Below, piece by piece: positions 1-10,448 of a stretch of DNA of 64,000 nt. This stretch comes from Mesostigma viride (taxonomy: Eukaryota > Streptophyta > Mesostigmatophyceae > Mesostigmatales > Mesostigmataceae). The notes below the pieces were generated by a model, which searched no databases, was not told the origin of the DNA, and saw only the letters and a program-made list of their open reading frames with translations. Both the position numbers and the translations under genes were made by a program. The stretch's first letter is position 1. Every line of letters begins with the position of its first letter. The stretch covers positions 163,501 through 227,500 of the forward strand of contig RPFO01000026.1 in assembly GCA_009746045.1 (NCBI GenBank), written 5' to 3'.

Positions 1-7
1 GCAGGAA

Positions 8-300
8 ATGGCGGGCGGTCACGGAGGCGGTTCAGGGGCTCAACGCTCCGAAGGAGAAGGGATCCACATGCAGGGGTCCAGGTGGCGGCCCGGCCCCGGC
101 CCCACATGCGCCAGCATAAGAGAGGCCCAGCTGGCGGGCCACGAGCTGGCGTGCGTCACCCCCATGCTCCCCCCCTGCATGGTGCTTGCGCGGATCCTGG
201 TGGCGCTGCCGGATGGCGCGGTGGCGGCCCGCCTGGCGCGCGAGGAGGAGCACAGAAGGGGTGGCGAGGAGGATACGGGGAGGGACGGCCCATTTTTGCT
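8..300 (+). CDS. Possible upstream exon of the S2P-like gene
   Basis: A GC-rich open frame ends at a strong GTAAGT donor at 301. Its last two bases leave the phase needed to join the next exon if that exon starts at 739 (after CCAG). The encoded peptide is Ala/Gly/Arg-rich and I do not recognise it, and other frames here are open too. The assignment rests on the donor and the phase match only. The catalytic HExxH of an S2P would have to lie further upstream, outside the window. Confidence 0.3.
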
Positions 301-738
301 GTAAGTTGCACACATGCTAGAGGGGCTGGGAATGCATTAGTTACCGAAACAAACTTGGTTTGGCACGCCTGCACGTATGCGTTTTGGAAAGCAATGTCAC
401 TTTGGCAGTGTGCTTAATTTTGACAATACATTCAGTGCACAGCTTTTCTGATGGCACCCTGAAGCCCATGCCTGGACCTCCACATGTGCTTGTTTGTCGT
501 CGTCATACTCCTATACCTCGCCCTTTTCCATCCAGCTTTAAATTTTACAGCTATTGCTAGTGCGTCTGCCTGCCAACTCACCATCATCCCATCCACTTGC
601 CAGGCCCATCCCCCTTCCCCGCCCTTCCCCAGTGCCGCTGCTTGCCACTGCATGCCACCCCATGCACACCCACCCATTCACCCATGAAGTCATCGTTGGC
701 TCGCAAATGTGTGCGATGTGGTGGTCGCGTATCACCAG

Positions 739-2192
739 GCCCAGGGCCGTGGTGGACAGCCTGGCCCACGACAGCCACCCCACCGGCGACGACGCAGACC
801 CCGCCCCCGACTACTCCGCCTGCGTGGCCGCGCAAGTGTTCGCCGGCACACGGCACGGCCGCGCGGCCCAGCGCCGCATGCGCGGGTTCCAGCCTGCGTG
901 GGAGGTCATCGCGGGCCCCGCGCACGTCCTCTCCCAGTCCCTCTATCTGTCCGACTACATCCCCCGCAAGGTCTGGTACTGGATGTTCGGCATCGGCTCC
1001 GTCGCGGTGCCCACACCGGATGGCCGCAGCGGCATCGGCCCGCTGTTCCCTCGGCTCGCGGACGCCGTCGTGTGGTTCCCCTACCGGCTGGAGCGGCTGC
1101 TGGGCGTGCTGCTGCAAGTCTCCCTCTCACTCGCGCTGGTGAACTGTGTGCCGGTACGTGGGGGCGGCCGCCCGCTGCTGGCATACGTGGGGGATGCTGG
1201 CACTGTCACCAGATAGAACTAGGCCCACTCGGCTTCACTTCTGGTTGCTTTTCTTCCTTCTTTTGTGATTGGTGTTCTGGGTATGTGTGTGTCTGTGTCT
1301 CTGTGCATTCGTGCTTGCTTGCGTGTGTTGGGTTGCTGGTAGGGAGCTCGTGAGCCGAAGAGGCACCGGAAGAGGCATGTGTGTACGCAAGTAATTCAGG
1401 CAGCCGTCTCTTTCTTGCGCCGGAGGATGGATGCACAGTCTCGTGCATCGTTTCCATTCTCTGCCTGTTCTCCTGTCTGGAGCGATGTTGTTCTCCGATG
1501 GATCGGTTTAGGGTTAAGGGTTTAGGGTTTAGGGTTATGGATCGGTTTATGTTTGCCACCCTCTATGCGTGGAGGCAACATTGGCATGCTTCTGATGCTG
1601 GCAACTTCGAGGCACTGGCAGCGTTTCATTCATCAGGCTCACAGAGGTCATTGCCACTTGCAAGGCCTAGTTCTGTAATTCTGTACAAATGCGCGTGCAA
1701 GCCTCGACGCACGTTAGTTAGAGTTTGTTTAGATTCTTTGGAAGGGGTTATACTCGCCGGCTGGCGGGGTTCTGTCTTCTACGGCTGAGCTTGTCCACCT
1801 CTCTCCCTGGATTTAAAGAGACAACCCATGCACACTTGTAGTTTTCAGGACGCCGGTGTAAGTAAGTATCTGCGTGCCATGTGCGAGGGCATGTCGGGGA
1901 GTACTAAAACAGGCCGGTGGATGATGTCTCAACCTGCTACATGCATGCTTCTTACTACCCCTTACAATCACTCCATTGCTGGCAACTTTCTGGTATCTGC
2001 TTGGATTTTTTGCAGGCATTTTTTCTCGACGGCCAGCCCATGTTCTCGGCTTTGCTTACGTCATTCACCCCACGATGGAGTGTTGTCCAACGCAATGCTA
2101 TCATCTTTCCCGTTCTGCTGCTCGGAACACTTCTTGTAGTCGTCTCGGTTGCCATGGCTTGGGCTGGCCCGCTGTGGAGCATCCTACTGTAG
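739..2192 (+). CDS. Site-2 protease-like (M50) intramembrane metalloprotease, 3' exons
   Basis: Two exons are read: 739-1153 and 2016-2192, with a GT (GTACGTG) to AG (TTTTTTGCAG) intron of 862 bp and both ends in phase 0. The join gives the S2P signature VNCVP followed by AFFLDGQPM. In the S2P family the Asp of the LDG motif is the third zinc ligand. Before it is a hydrophobic stretch (VSLSLALVNCVP) and after it a C-terminal membrane segment (FPVLLLGTLLVVVSVAMAW), as in eukaryotic S2P. S2P cleaves membrane-anchored regulators within the bilayer. The HExxH motif is not in the window, so the gene is 5'-partial. The start of the first exon at 739 is inferred from a CCAG acceptor and is less certain than the 3' exon. 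The stop is the TAG at 2190-2192. Confidence 0.75.
1498..1549 (+). repeat. Interstitial telomeric repeat flanked by a 13-bp duplication
   Basis: Inside the S2P intron, units tttaggg/ttaaggg/tttaggg/tttaggg run from 1507 to about 1536. The 13-mer atggatcggttta occurs on both sides (1498-1510 and 1537-1549). TTTAGGG is the plant-type telomere repeat, used by many green algae. Confidence 0.8.
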
Positions 2193-2520
2193 CTGTGACA
2201 TGCCAGTGTTGATTGTCAATATGTGTGGGCCCGTCTTCCCTGGATCAGTCGGCCATAATCTTAGGATCGATGCATGCCTAAAGCTGGCAGTTGCATGGTG
2301 CAGTTTACACACATAACCTTGAAGGTAACGGAAGCTACAGGCCGGTAAAACTCATAGTAGGCAATTGTGGACGGTTTGGAATGTGTACAGGATAAGATGT
2401 TTTATTTTTGAACGTAGACAATTGAAAATGTACGTGCATGGCTTTAAGTTAAGGCCGGAATTCATGTATAAACTGGATTAAATTCTATATTCAAGTACAG
2501 TGGATGTCCGACATAATTTA
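2193..2520. other. No gene seen downstream of the S2P-like gene
   Basis: AT-richer DNA follows the stop codon, probably the 3' UTR and spacer. I see no conserved frame, RNA gene or repeat before the AT-rich retroposon tail near 2520. Confidence 0.5.
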
Positions 2521-2625
2521 TTAATTAGTTAATTATTTACTCAAACACATGCTTTCATTGGGGAGGCGCGGAGCACCAGCTAGAGTGCTTTGAATCCCTG
2601 AGTGTGCACAGCGGGCACTCACTAG
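2517..2625 (-). mobile_element. 5'-truncated retroposon 3' end (minus), TTAA-type tail
   Basis: The reverse complement reads through a segment homologous to the 3' end of the ORF1 retroposon at about 4260-4338: cagggatt..aaagcac, then a CTCCCCAA motif, then an AT-rich tail of TTAAT units at 2517-2537. Only the last ~100 bp are present, as expected for a short reverse transcript. The outer boundary was not resolved. Confidence 0.5.
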
Positions 2626-2769
2626 GGGGCAGAGCCCCCCCCCCTCCCTCATGCCACAGGATGATGCCACAGGGTGCACAATTATTATCGGACCTGTCGA
2701 AACGATCCGGCGGCATCCCGTGTGCGAGCAATCAAGCTTCGACATTACAGCAAAAGCATAGCGGGTGCA

Positions 2770-3116
2770 TGATTGACAGGGAGAAATGGGCTGCCATCTG
2801 CGATAAGCACCTTCCCGAGGGGTATGCTCCTGTTTTCTCCCCACGGGCCCCGCGGCCCGTTGCTAGCCAGGGTAGAAGTCCGCAGGTGGAGGTTATTGGT
2901 CCTGAGGATAGCCGCTACACTACCGCCTCGTCTGCCATTACAGTAGAGGACAGCTCAGATGAGGATTACATCCCCATCTAGTGCTTAACGGTTGGGGGAT
3001 GATGCAGACGATATTTGTTTAAACTTTTGTGTAATTATTTTTCTAATGAGATTAGCATAGTAAGTACTCCGTGGCATGCCTTTGCGCATGACACGCAAGT
3101 ACTTACTTACTTACTT
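2770..3116 (+). mobile_element. LINE B copy, 5'-truncated, (ACTT)n tail, 12-bp TSD
   Basis: The copy encodes the last ~67 residues of LINE B ORF2, from MIDREKWAAICDKHL to the terminus EDSSDEDYIPI. A constant 3' UTR follows (gatgcagacgatatttgttt ... gcatgacacgcaagt) and an ACTTACTT tail. It is flanked by the target duplication atagcgggtgca at 2758-2769 and 3117-3128. This is one of ten or so copies in the window with the same 3' end but different 5' truncation points, the hallmark of target-primed reverse transcription. Confidence 0.85.
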
Positions 3117-3257
3117 ATAGCGGGTGCAGCTAGGGCTAGCTGCCCCATGGTCCAGTGGCCACAGATAGGCTTGAAACTAGCTCATTCAGAGGCGCCGGTT
3201 TGGGAGAATATATACTAGGCCTCTCCTGGAGCCTCATGCAGGGTTGTTATTAGGTGC

Positions 3258-4338
3258 TCATGAAGAAGCTTGAGGCCATCACCGCCCACACCGAGGCCCT
3301 GGCCACACAGGTCCCAAAGCTAGCGGAGCAGACGGCCACCATTGCCTCCCAGCCACCCCGGCAGGATGCTGGTGACCTCCCGCTCTCCTATGCGGACCTG
3401 CTGCGGTCAGCGACCGCCTCCACCACCGACGCCATCGCCACGAAGCTCCAGGAGCTGGAGGACCACCGCCAGGCCCAGCAACGGGAGGTCACCGATCGCG
3501 CTCGCCGCGAGTGCCGAGTGGTGCTACGTCGCTTCCCCCAGAAGCCAGGTGAGACGTCAACCTCCCTTGCTGACGAGATCAAGAACCAGCTTCTTACCCT
3601 CATGGGCCTGGTAGGTGAGGTAGAACTGCGTGGGTGCCACCGCCTTCCCCACTCACGGGACAAGGCGGCCACCCCACCAGTCCTGCTCACCTTCCTCTCC
3701 CCTGAGGATAAGCAGCGGTTCCTCTCTCGTCGCAAGCGGTTGCACGACCTCACCTGGACGCTGGATGACGACCTAACCCCCGCTCAGCAACAGCAGCGAC
3801 GCGACCTGTGCCCGGAATACCTCCGCCATAAGCAGGACCCCCAGAAGCCCAAGGTGTACTGGAGGGGCGGGGACCTGATGATCAACCACAAGATGTGGAC
3901 GCCCCCAGCGGGCTAGAATAGCAATAGCCCTAGCTTGTAACCATTGGAGTCACTGCCGCTAAGGCAGCCATGCCTAGAATGTTTGCCTAGCTGTGCCAAC
4001 ACACCTAGTCACGTGCCGCCAACGCACGGTACACAACCAGCCATAGTCTTAGCCTAGTCCTAGTACAGCCATGCTACGCCGTGGCTATGTTCAGATTACT
4101 TGCCCACGCTATACTTGTTATGCTACGCTTACATGGGTCTTATTGCACCCACAGTTTGCCGGATCGTTAGCGTGTCCGTTTAGCTAACGCGCCCGATTGC
4201 AGCTGTGGCATGCCTTTGGCATGAAGGAGACTGGGGGTCTCTGCCCTTTCTCCTGTAGTGCACACACAGGGATTAAAAGCACTTCGGTGCTCCGTGACTC
4301 CCCAACGGGAGCATGAGTTTAATTAATTAATTAATTAA
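3258..4338 (+). mobile_element. ORF1-only (HAL1-like) retroposon, 5'-truncated copy
   Basis: An ORF1 (3260-3916) is followed directly by about 400 bp of 3' UTR ending in the stem-loop ctccccaacgggag and a (TTAA)n tail. There is no reverse transcriptase. It is flanked by an imperfect 11-bp duplication, ttattaggtgc at 3247-3257 and ttattaggggc at 4339-4349. The same ORF1-UTR-tail order recurs at 4505-9246, 9260-13249 and 30596-32390. Confidence 0.75.
3260..3916 (+). CDS. LINE-type ORF1 protein (RNA-binding, L1 ORF1p-like)
   Basis: About 218 residues. The N-terminal half is heptad-like and coiled-coil-prone (MKKLEAITAHTEALATQVPK, then ATKLQELEDHRQAQQREV). It is followed by an RRM-like core (ECRVVLRRFPQ ... 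PVLLTFLSPEDKQRFLSRR). The basic C-terminal part (LTPAQQQQRRDLCPEYLRHK ... YWRGGDLMINHK) resembles the CTD of L1 ORF1p, an RNA chaperone that coats retrotransposon RNA. Relative to copy 2 (9260-13249) the N-terminal ~250 residues are missing because the copy is 5'-truncated, so the natural start is not in this copy. The frame is intact to the TAG. It is the best-preserved ORF1 in the window. Confidence 0.7.
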   Translation: MKKLEAITAHTEALATQVPKLAEQTATIASQPPRQDAGDLPLSYADLLRSATASTTDAIATKLQELEDHRQAQQREVTDRARRECRVVLRRFPQKPGETSTSLADEIKNQLLTLMGLVGEVELRGCHRLPHSRDKAATPPVLLTFLSPEDKQRFLSRRKRLHDLTWTLDDDLTPAQQQQRRDLCPEYLRHKQDPQKPKVYWRGGDLMINHKMWTPPAG

Positions 4339-4365
4339 TTATTAGGGGCATACCCAGGCCGGGTT

Positions 4366-4489
4366 GATGCAGACGGGGGATGATGCAGACGATATTTGTT
4401 TAACTTTTGTGTAATTATTTTTCTAATGAGATTAGCATAGTACTCCGTGGCATGCCTTTGCGCATGACACGCAAGTACTTACTTACTTA
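4366..4489 (+). mobile_element. Short LINE B 3' end, 11-bp TSD
   Basis: About 124 bp of the LINE B 3' UTR plus ACTT tail, flanked by caggccgggtt at 4355-4365 and 4490-4500. The 5' junction carries a small duplication of 'gatgcagacgg'. Confidence 0.8.
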
Positions 4490-4867
4490 CAGGCCGGGTT
4501 CACACACAAAGCCCCTTCGATATAATAATTATTCAGAAGGGAGTATATGTAGCACATATCCCGGAGAAGGGGTATATGGCTTATAATACACTCTGGGCTA
4601 CTTCCTGCAAGGGTATAGGGTGTAGTAAACTACACCTGCCATCTGGGTGCACAAAGTGCAACTGCACACCACTATGTATTCAGAAACCTACCTAAAGGCC
4701 CTGACATAGGGGGGAAGATCATCATGGCTAGTAGACAATGGCTAGAGCGGGGCATCTCAGCAGAGAACAGCTCTCTGCGTGGGTACAGCATAACTAGATA
4801 AAGCTGGGCATCATCTGGGGTGTGGCACATCATAGGCACAAATGTACATGGCTAAATAATGCTCTTG

Positions 4868-5560
4868 TAAGTAAGTAAGTAAGTACTTGCGTGTCATGCG
4901 CAAAGGCATTCCACGGAGTACTATGCTAATCTCATTAGAAAAATAATTACACAAAAGTTTAAACAAATATCGTCTGCATCATCCCCCAACCGTTAAGCAC
5001 TAGATGGGGATGTAATCCTCATCCGAGCTGTCCTCTACTGTAATGACAGACGAGGCGGTAGTGTAGCGGCTATCCTCAGGACCAATAACCTCCACGTGCG
5101 GACTTCTACCCTGGCTAGCAACGGGCCGCGGGGCCCGTGGGGAGAAAACAGGAGCATACCCCTCGGGAAGGTGCTTATCGCAGATGGCAGCCCAATTCTC
5201 CTTGTCAATCATGCGGGCGCGGAGTACGGATAGTCCCAGCAGCCCTGCATCTTGAAGCAGTTGTGTCACATAGGTCCGGGTCGCGCCGCGCCGGTGCCCG
5301 GCGCGCGCAAGTTTGCCAGTGGGTTGCGATGGGACAAGGGGACCCTGCCATAGGAGGAGGTGTCTACCTGGTTGGCCCGTCTTAACCCCCCGGCAGGGCC
5401 CACATCGGTATTCACCTGGTCGGTGCGGGCAAGATGGCCGGCAAAGAGGAGGCGGCGGTGTCGGATGGTATGGGTGACAAGGGGGAGCTCGCAGTAGAGC
5501 TCGGCCCGGGTGCGGCGTTCTTGGTAGCGGACGCCGAGGATATGACGGAGCATTCGAGTG
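4868..5560 (-). mobile_element. LINE B copy (minus), ~0.7 kb, 10-bp TSD
   Basis: The (ACTT)n tail lies at 4867-4886 in minus orientation. The copy covers the C-terminal part of ORF2, including LYCELPL, RHRRLLFAGHLARTDQV and the EDSSDEDYIPI terminus. One frameshift separates the two halves near 5266. The duplication aatgctcttg at 4858-4867 and 5561-5570 flanks it. The homologous sequence at about 9640-9655 lacks the insert and serves as an empty site. Confidence 0.8.
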
Positions 5561-6072
5561 AATGCTCTTGAATCAACCAGTATAGTGCCTGTAGGAGGCG
5601 TACATGTACATGGCCACGGTCTATCTATTCTACACTACTACTGCTGTATTCCCTAAAGCTGGGGCGTCTGGAGTCGCTGGGGCCGCGGGGGTCGCATGCC
5701 AGGGCTTGTGGCAGATGTAGATGGTCGCCCCCTTTCAGTACACCGGCTGCCCCACCTTGGTCTGCCCCGGAGCTGGAGGTAGGCGGCCGGTCGGCCGATA
5801 GCTCCCGTCGCCGTTGTTGCTGCGCCAGGGTCAAGTCGTCGTCAAGGGTGAAGTGAGTCTTCTCGAGCCGCTTGCGGCGTCTGAGAAAAGAAATCTTGTC
5901 CGCCGGGTTCTTGAAGGTGAGAAGGAGCGGGGGCGCCCCTGCCTTACCCCGTGCGCGGGGTAGGCGGTGGGCGACCAGCTCAATCTCACCAGTAAGGCCC
6001 ATGCGACCAAGCCGGCTAGGATTTCTCTCTCAAACGCACGTGCAAGCTCAGTAGCTTCTCGGAATTCTCACC

Positions 6073-6320
6073 GGAAGTAAGTAAGTAAGTAAGTACTTGC
6101 GTGTCATGCGCAAAGGCATGCCACAGAGTACTATGCTAATCTCATTAGAAAAATAATTACACAAGAGTTTAAACAAATATCGTCTGCATCATCCCCCAAC
6201 CGTTAAGCACTAGATGGGGATGTAATCCTCATCCGAGCTGTCCTCTATTGTAATGGCAGACGAGGCGGTAGTGTAGCGGCTATATCCTCAGGACCAATAA
6301 CTCAGGCTATCCTCAGGACC
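6073..6320 (-). mobile_element. LINE B copy (minus), 10-bp TSD
   Basis: Tail (AAGT)n at 6074-6095, the constant 3' UTR, and the end of ORF2. The 5' end carries a partial repeat of 'ctcaggaccaat'. It is flanked by aattctcacc at 6063-6072 and 6321-6330. The intact homologous site, without insert, is at about 10128-10138 in copy 2. Confidence 0.8.
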
Positions 6321-6468
6321 AATTCTCACCTTCCTATATGTCGAAGTTCTTGACGATCGATGACGTTGAGGCTGCGCTTGGCGAGCTCGGCCTCCTCGCG
6401 GAGGTCGAGCATCTGCTGCTGGAGCTGTGCTGCGACGGCGGAGGTGGTGGAGGTGGTGTGCTGCTTAA

Positions 6469-8167
6469 CCCCTAAATGGTCTGGCTGCCGATTTTCCGCC
6501 TAAAACTGAGTTACAGCCGACACGTCGGCCCCTTCTCGGGGGACCAAATGCCGCGAAAACTATTGAGAATTAGGAAACGTTTAGCTGAGAAGATCGAAAG
6601 TTTATAATTTTCCTCACAGCATGGTACTAGGGTTTGCATACTTCTGACAAAGTTATAGAGGTGTTCTGGCCGGTCAAAGTACAAGGGGTCAGGGTACTTT
6701 TTCACGTACAACGTGCATTCCGGAAAACGACGACCTGGCCATGGCGGCTTGCGCCCACGCATGGCATTTACGTTTGCGTTCGAATTTTCTGACCAAACTC
6801 AGGAAATTGATTTTATACGTCCTAAAGATGATACAGGCCAAGTTTTGGGTCGCGGGAATGCCATTTGATAGGTGTCGGCAGCGTTCTTGCTGGAAAAAAC
6901 TGCGATCAGGCCGGACGATAGAAACGTTGACAGCAATACCTTTCCGGCGTATTTTAAAGGATATATTGGTTTCTTTGTACTTTTTATGATACATAGTAGT
7001 CGTAAACGTGCAAGGGTGGCCAGAATTCGCCGAATCCAGCGACCATGCTGCACAACTTTGGTGTGCCGAAATGCGCCATTTTGCGGCCACCGCCTGGGCC
7101 AAGGTAACGCCATCTATGCCTGGTAAAGCTTAAGCATCGTTTTCATATCGATGTTTGACGTTTATATATACGTTTTAGCTTGTGTAGCACATTCTTTTTG
7201 CATTATTCATGCTCTTTCTTGACCCTGGCCTGGCCCCTTTCTAAAACACCCTTCTTAGATGCTTCCCTCAGTCAGTTGACCTGCCACAGGGTGATGGTGA
7301 TAAGTTTTAGAGGCTGTATGGGTTTGAATACCTCCATATATGTTTGTTATACATTTCCCACACACATATTGCATGAGTGTGAGGCAGTTGGCTGGTCTCT
7401 GTGGCATCATCAAGCATGTAACCGGTGAGTAGAAGCTTCCCATTGTCAGCATGTGCCACCAGGTGTGCTGGCCATCACCTGGCAAGCTATAGCAGCTTAG
7501 GCCTAGTTTATCCTTGCTAGGGCAAGCTGAAATAGGCTTAAAATCACTAGTTTGTTGGTGGCTGCCTCCTAGAATGCATGCCTTGCGTAGGGTATCCGTA
7601 CCACGTTACCTACGTGCATGGACAAGGTGGCACCTGCACATAGGTGCCATGTAAGGGCAGTGTGATGATGCAGTTATGTTTCCCCATCATTGTGGAAGGG
7701 AAATGTATTGTGTGGCATAGTTGGGGGCCATATTAGTAGGTATTAGTAGGTAGTATGCCCACTCCTACCCCCTTGGTTGCTTTTTACCAACGGTACCCCT
7801 ATGGGCTGTACTGGGTGTAACTGCTGGTATACCCACCCAAATGATGACCCCAATGGCTCAAACTGTTCAGCAACTAATTGTTTATCATCCCTGAAGTGGT
7901 AGGTGCCTAGCTCTTACAACATAACTCAAAATGCACATTCTACCAAAAATGAAAACGCTCGTCTTGACCCCCCTGACTTTGACGGCAGTTATACATGGCC
8001 TACCCTGCATATATGTAAGGTTGTGATATACCAACCCGAAGGGCAACTCATGGACATGCTTGGCCCCCAAGGACAGCCATTGGATATGGGTGGGTTGGAT
8101 GGCATCTGGTTTGCAAAATTGTGAAGTTACAGCCGATGCATCGGCAGTATTTCTGCCCATTTAGGGG
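6469..8167 (+). mobile_element. TTAA-flanked TIR element, copy 1 (1699 bp, piggyBac-like, non-autonomous)
   Basis: The termini are CCCCTAAATGG and its inverted complement, flanked by TTAA (6465-6468 and 8168-8171). TTAA target duplication with CCC-starting termini is characteristic of the piggyBac superfamily. Subterminal palindromes follow the gccga..tcggc pattern (gccgatgcatcggc near the right end). No long or recognisable transposase frame is present, so it would depend on an enzyme in trans. A near-identical copy lies inverted at 10449-12147. Confidence 0.8.
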
Positions 8168-10183
8168 TTAATTAAGCATGTCCGCCGGCCCAGGTCGGGA
8201 TGGGAGGAGCATCGCCAGCCAGGCCAGCTGGGGCTGGCTTGCGGCAATGTCCTTCACCGCCTGGGCGGTGAGGCCTGCAGTGTTTTGCAGGACCTCCGGC
8301 GAGGGCGATGGCATTGTCACTTGAGGCGCTGGTTGATGTCGCGGAGCTGGGCGGTGATGGAGTCGGTGGAGGCGGAGGGGGGGGGGGAGGTGGCTCAGGC
8401 GAGTCCTGAGGGTGGCGGTGGCGGTGGGGATGGTGGGGAGCTCAGCAGCCAGCGTGCAGCCCACACTCCACAGCTGCCACATCGATCTGCAGCTAGGGGC
8501 GTCACGTGCGCCTGTGAGATGGCTTCTTGGAGGTGGTGGAGGAAGGTGGCTTCGGTCAAGGGGGGGGTGGCCAAGAGGTCCACAGCAGCGCGCTGAAGGA
8601 TGGAAAAGAGGGCGGCGAGCTGAAGGCGCGGTCGGGGCCAGCCAGCGCCAAGCATGGTCAGGTCCGCGGTGCTGAAACTGGCCGTCAGACTGGCTGCGGA
8701 AGCAATTATGGCGTTGGAGGCGCTGGCACACTGACAGGTCAAGAAGGAAGGCGTACGACCCATAAAACACGAGCTCCAGTACATCCTGATGTGTGGCATA
8801 ATATCGAAATAGCCGCGGATCTGTGGACGTCGAAGGTGGAAAATAACCTGTCAACGTCAAAGTCGTGCTCGGACCAGCTAGGTTCGGTTGGGCGACTGCG
8901 CTTTGGGTCAGGCGATGCAGAAGGCGAGGCATTAAAACCGGGAGGGTTCGAGGCGACCACCAGTGCGCGACTAGTGTCACCGCTGCCTTCCTGACCTGAG
9001 GGCGAAGCTGCAGCCGGAGCTAGCTGCAGACGTATTTTCATGGCTTAGCGCAGCCGCCAGGCTGCGTTGCGTCGAGGAGCGTTTGCTCGTCATATATTGC
9101 GTAATAGCTTCGGAAAATTATATCAGCGTGTGCGTCTTAGAAAGACGTGTCGATTGTGATAGTCACAGCCGAATTAGTTAGGTGCCCAAACGTGAAAGTT
9201 ATGAGCTCCGCCGTCAGCCATGGCTACCTCGTGGCTCGTGGCTTGAGCCTAGCCATAATTAATTAATTAATTAATTAGGAACGTAACTCCGTTGGGAGTA
9301 TATCTGTAGCACATAGCCCAGAGAAGGGGCATATGAGCATAGTACATTCTAAGCTACTTCCTGCAAGGGTGGGAATGTAAACAACACTTGCTCTATAGCT
9401 AGGTGCACTAGGGCACCTGCACCACCCAGAGTCTTGGGCAACACCCAGCTAAGGGGAGCCCGTCATAGGTGGGGAAGATCAGCATAGCTATACAAGAGCT
9501 AGAGGCGGGGCATCTCAGCAGAGAACAGCTCTCTGCATGGGCACAGCATAACTAAATAAAGCTAGGCCGCCTAGCTTTACTCCAGATGATGATCATCTGG
9601 AGTGTGGCACATCATAGGCACACATCGGTACATGGCTAAATAGTGCTCGGGGAATCAGCTGGTATAATGCCTGTAGGAGGCGTATATGTACATGGCCACG
9701 GTCTATCTATTCTATACACTACTACTGCTGTATTCCCTAAAGCTGGGGCGTCTGGAGTCGCTGGGGCCGCGGGAGTCGCATCATGCCAGGGCTTGAGGCC
9801 GACGTAGATGGCCGCCCCCTTCCAGTACACCGGCTGCCCTGCCTTAGTCTGCCAGAGCAAGAGGTTAAGGTCGGCCATAGCTCCTGTCGCCGTTGTTGCT
9901 GCGCCAGGGTCAAGTCGTCGTCCACGGTGAAGGGAGTGTTCTCGAGCCGCTTGCGGCATCTGAGAAACGAAATCTTGTCGGATGGGCTCTCAAAGATGAG
10001 AAGAAGCGGAGGCGCCCCTGCCTTACCCCGCGCGCGGGGGGGGCGGTGGGCGGTCAGCTTAATCTCACCCAGAAGGCCCATGCGATCAAGGATTTTGCTC
10101 TCAAACGCACGTGCAAGCTTCTCGGAATTCTCACCTTCCTCCATGTCGAAGTTCTTGAGTATGGCGTTGAGGCAGCGCTTGGC

Positions 10184-10332
10184 ATTACATCCCCATCTAG
10201 TGCTTAACGGTTGGGGGATGATGCAGACGATATTTGTTTAAACTTTTGTGTAATTATTTTTCTAATGAGATTAGCATAGTACTCCGTGGCATGCCTTTGC
10301 GCATGACACGCAAGTACTTACTTACTTACTTA
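10184..10332 (+). mobile_element. LINE B 3' end (+), 11-bp TSD with visible empty site
   Basis: The 3' UTR and (TTAC)n tail are inserted in retroposon copy 2, flanked by cagcgcttggc at 10173-10183 and 10333-10343. Copy 1 at about 6370-6385 has the uninterrupted sequence ctgcgcttggcgagctcgg. Confidence 0.85.
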
Positions 10333-10448
10333 CAGCGCTTGGCGAGCTCAGAGCTGGGCCTCCTCGCGGAGCTAGGTCAAGCGTCTGCCGCTGAAGCTGG
10401 GCTGCGACGGCGGAGGTGGTGGAGCTAGGTACGTGGTGTGTATCTTAA

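Larger units (their letters stand above)
5625..9094 (-). pseudogene. Interrupted ORF1 of retroposon copy 1
   Basis: The N-terminal part starts near 9094 (MTSKRSSTQRSLAAAL-like) and contains SRPTEPSWSEHDFDV and FSTFDVHR. It is Pro/Ala-rich and ends at GPADML, where the TTAA element is inserted. The C-terminal part contains HTTSTTSAVAAQLQQQM, a coiled-coil region, GEIELVAHRLPRARGKA, LLTFKNPADKISFLRRRKRL and a terminal Ala-Val-Val-Val stop at about 5632. Several frameshifts and three insertions make it non-functional. The family role, inferred from L1 ORF1p, would be retroposon RNA binding. Confidence 0.6.
4505..9246 (-). mobile_element. ORF1-only retroposon copy 1, broken by three insertions
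   Basis: Read on the minus strand: a 5' region (about 9246-9095), the ORF1 N-terminal part (9094-8172), a 1699-bp TTAA element (6469-8167), the ORF1 C-terminal part (6464-5630) and a 3' UTR to about 4505. LINE B copies are inserted at 4868-5560 and 6073-6320. Taking the insertions out by eye restores colinearity with copy 2. The 5' limit is uncertain because copy 2 is inserted in the 5' region of this copy. Confidence 0.7.

Noticed and set aside
1206-1788. Frames in the S2P intron (117 and 135 codons)
   Set aside because: They cross the intron and telomeric repeat, with no domain and no codon bias like the flanking exons.
6511-7113. Open frames of 82-137 codons in the TTAA elements (and mirror copies at 11490-12105)
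   Set aside because: Frames overlap on both strands and change between the two near-identical copies; none shows transposase motifs.
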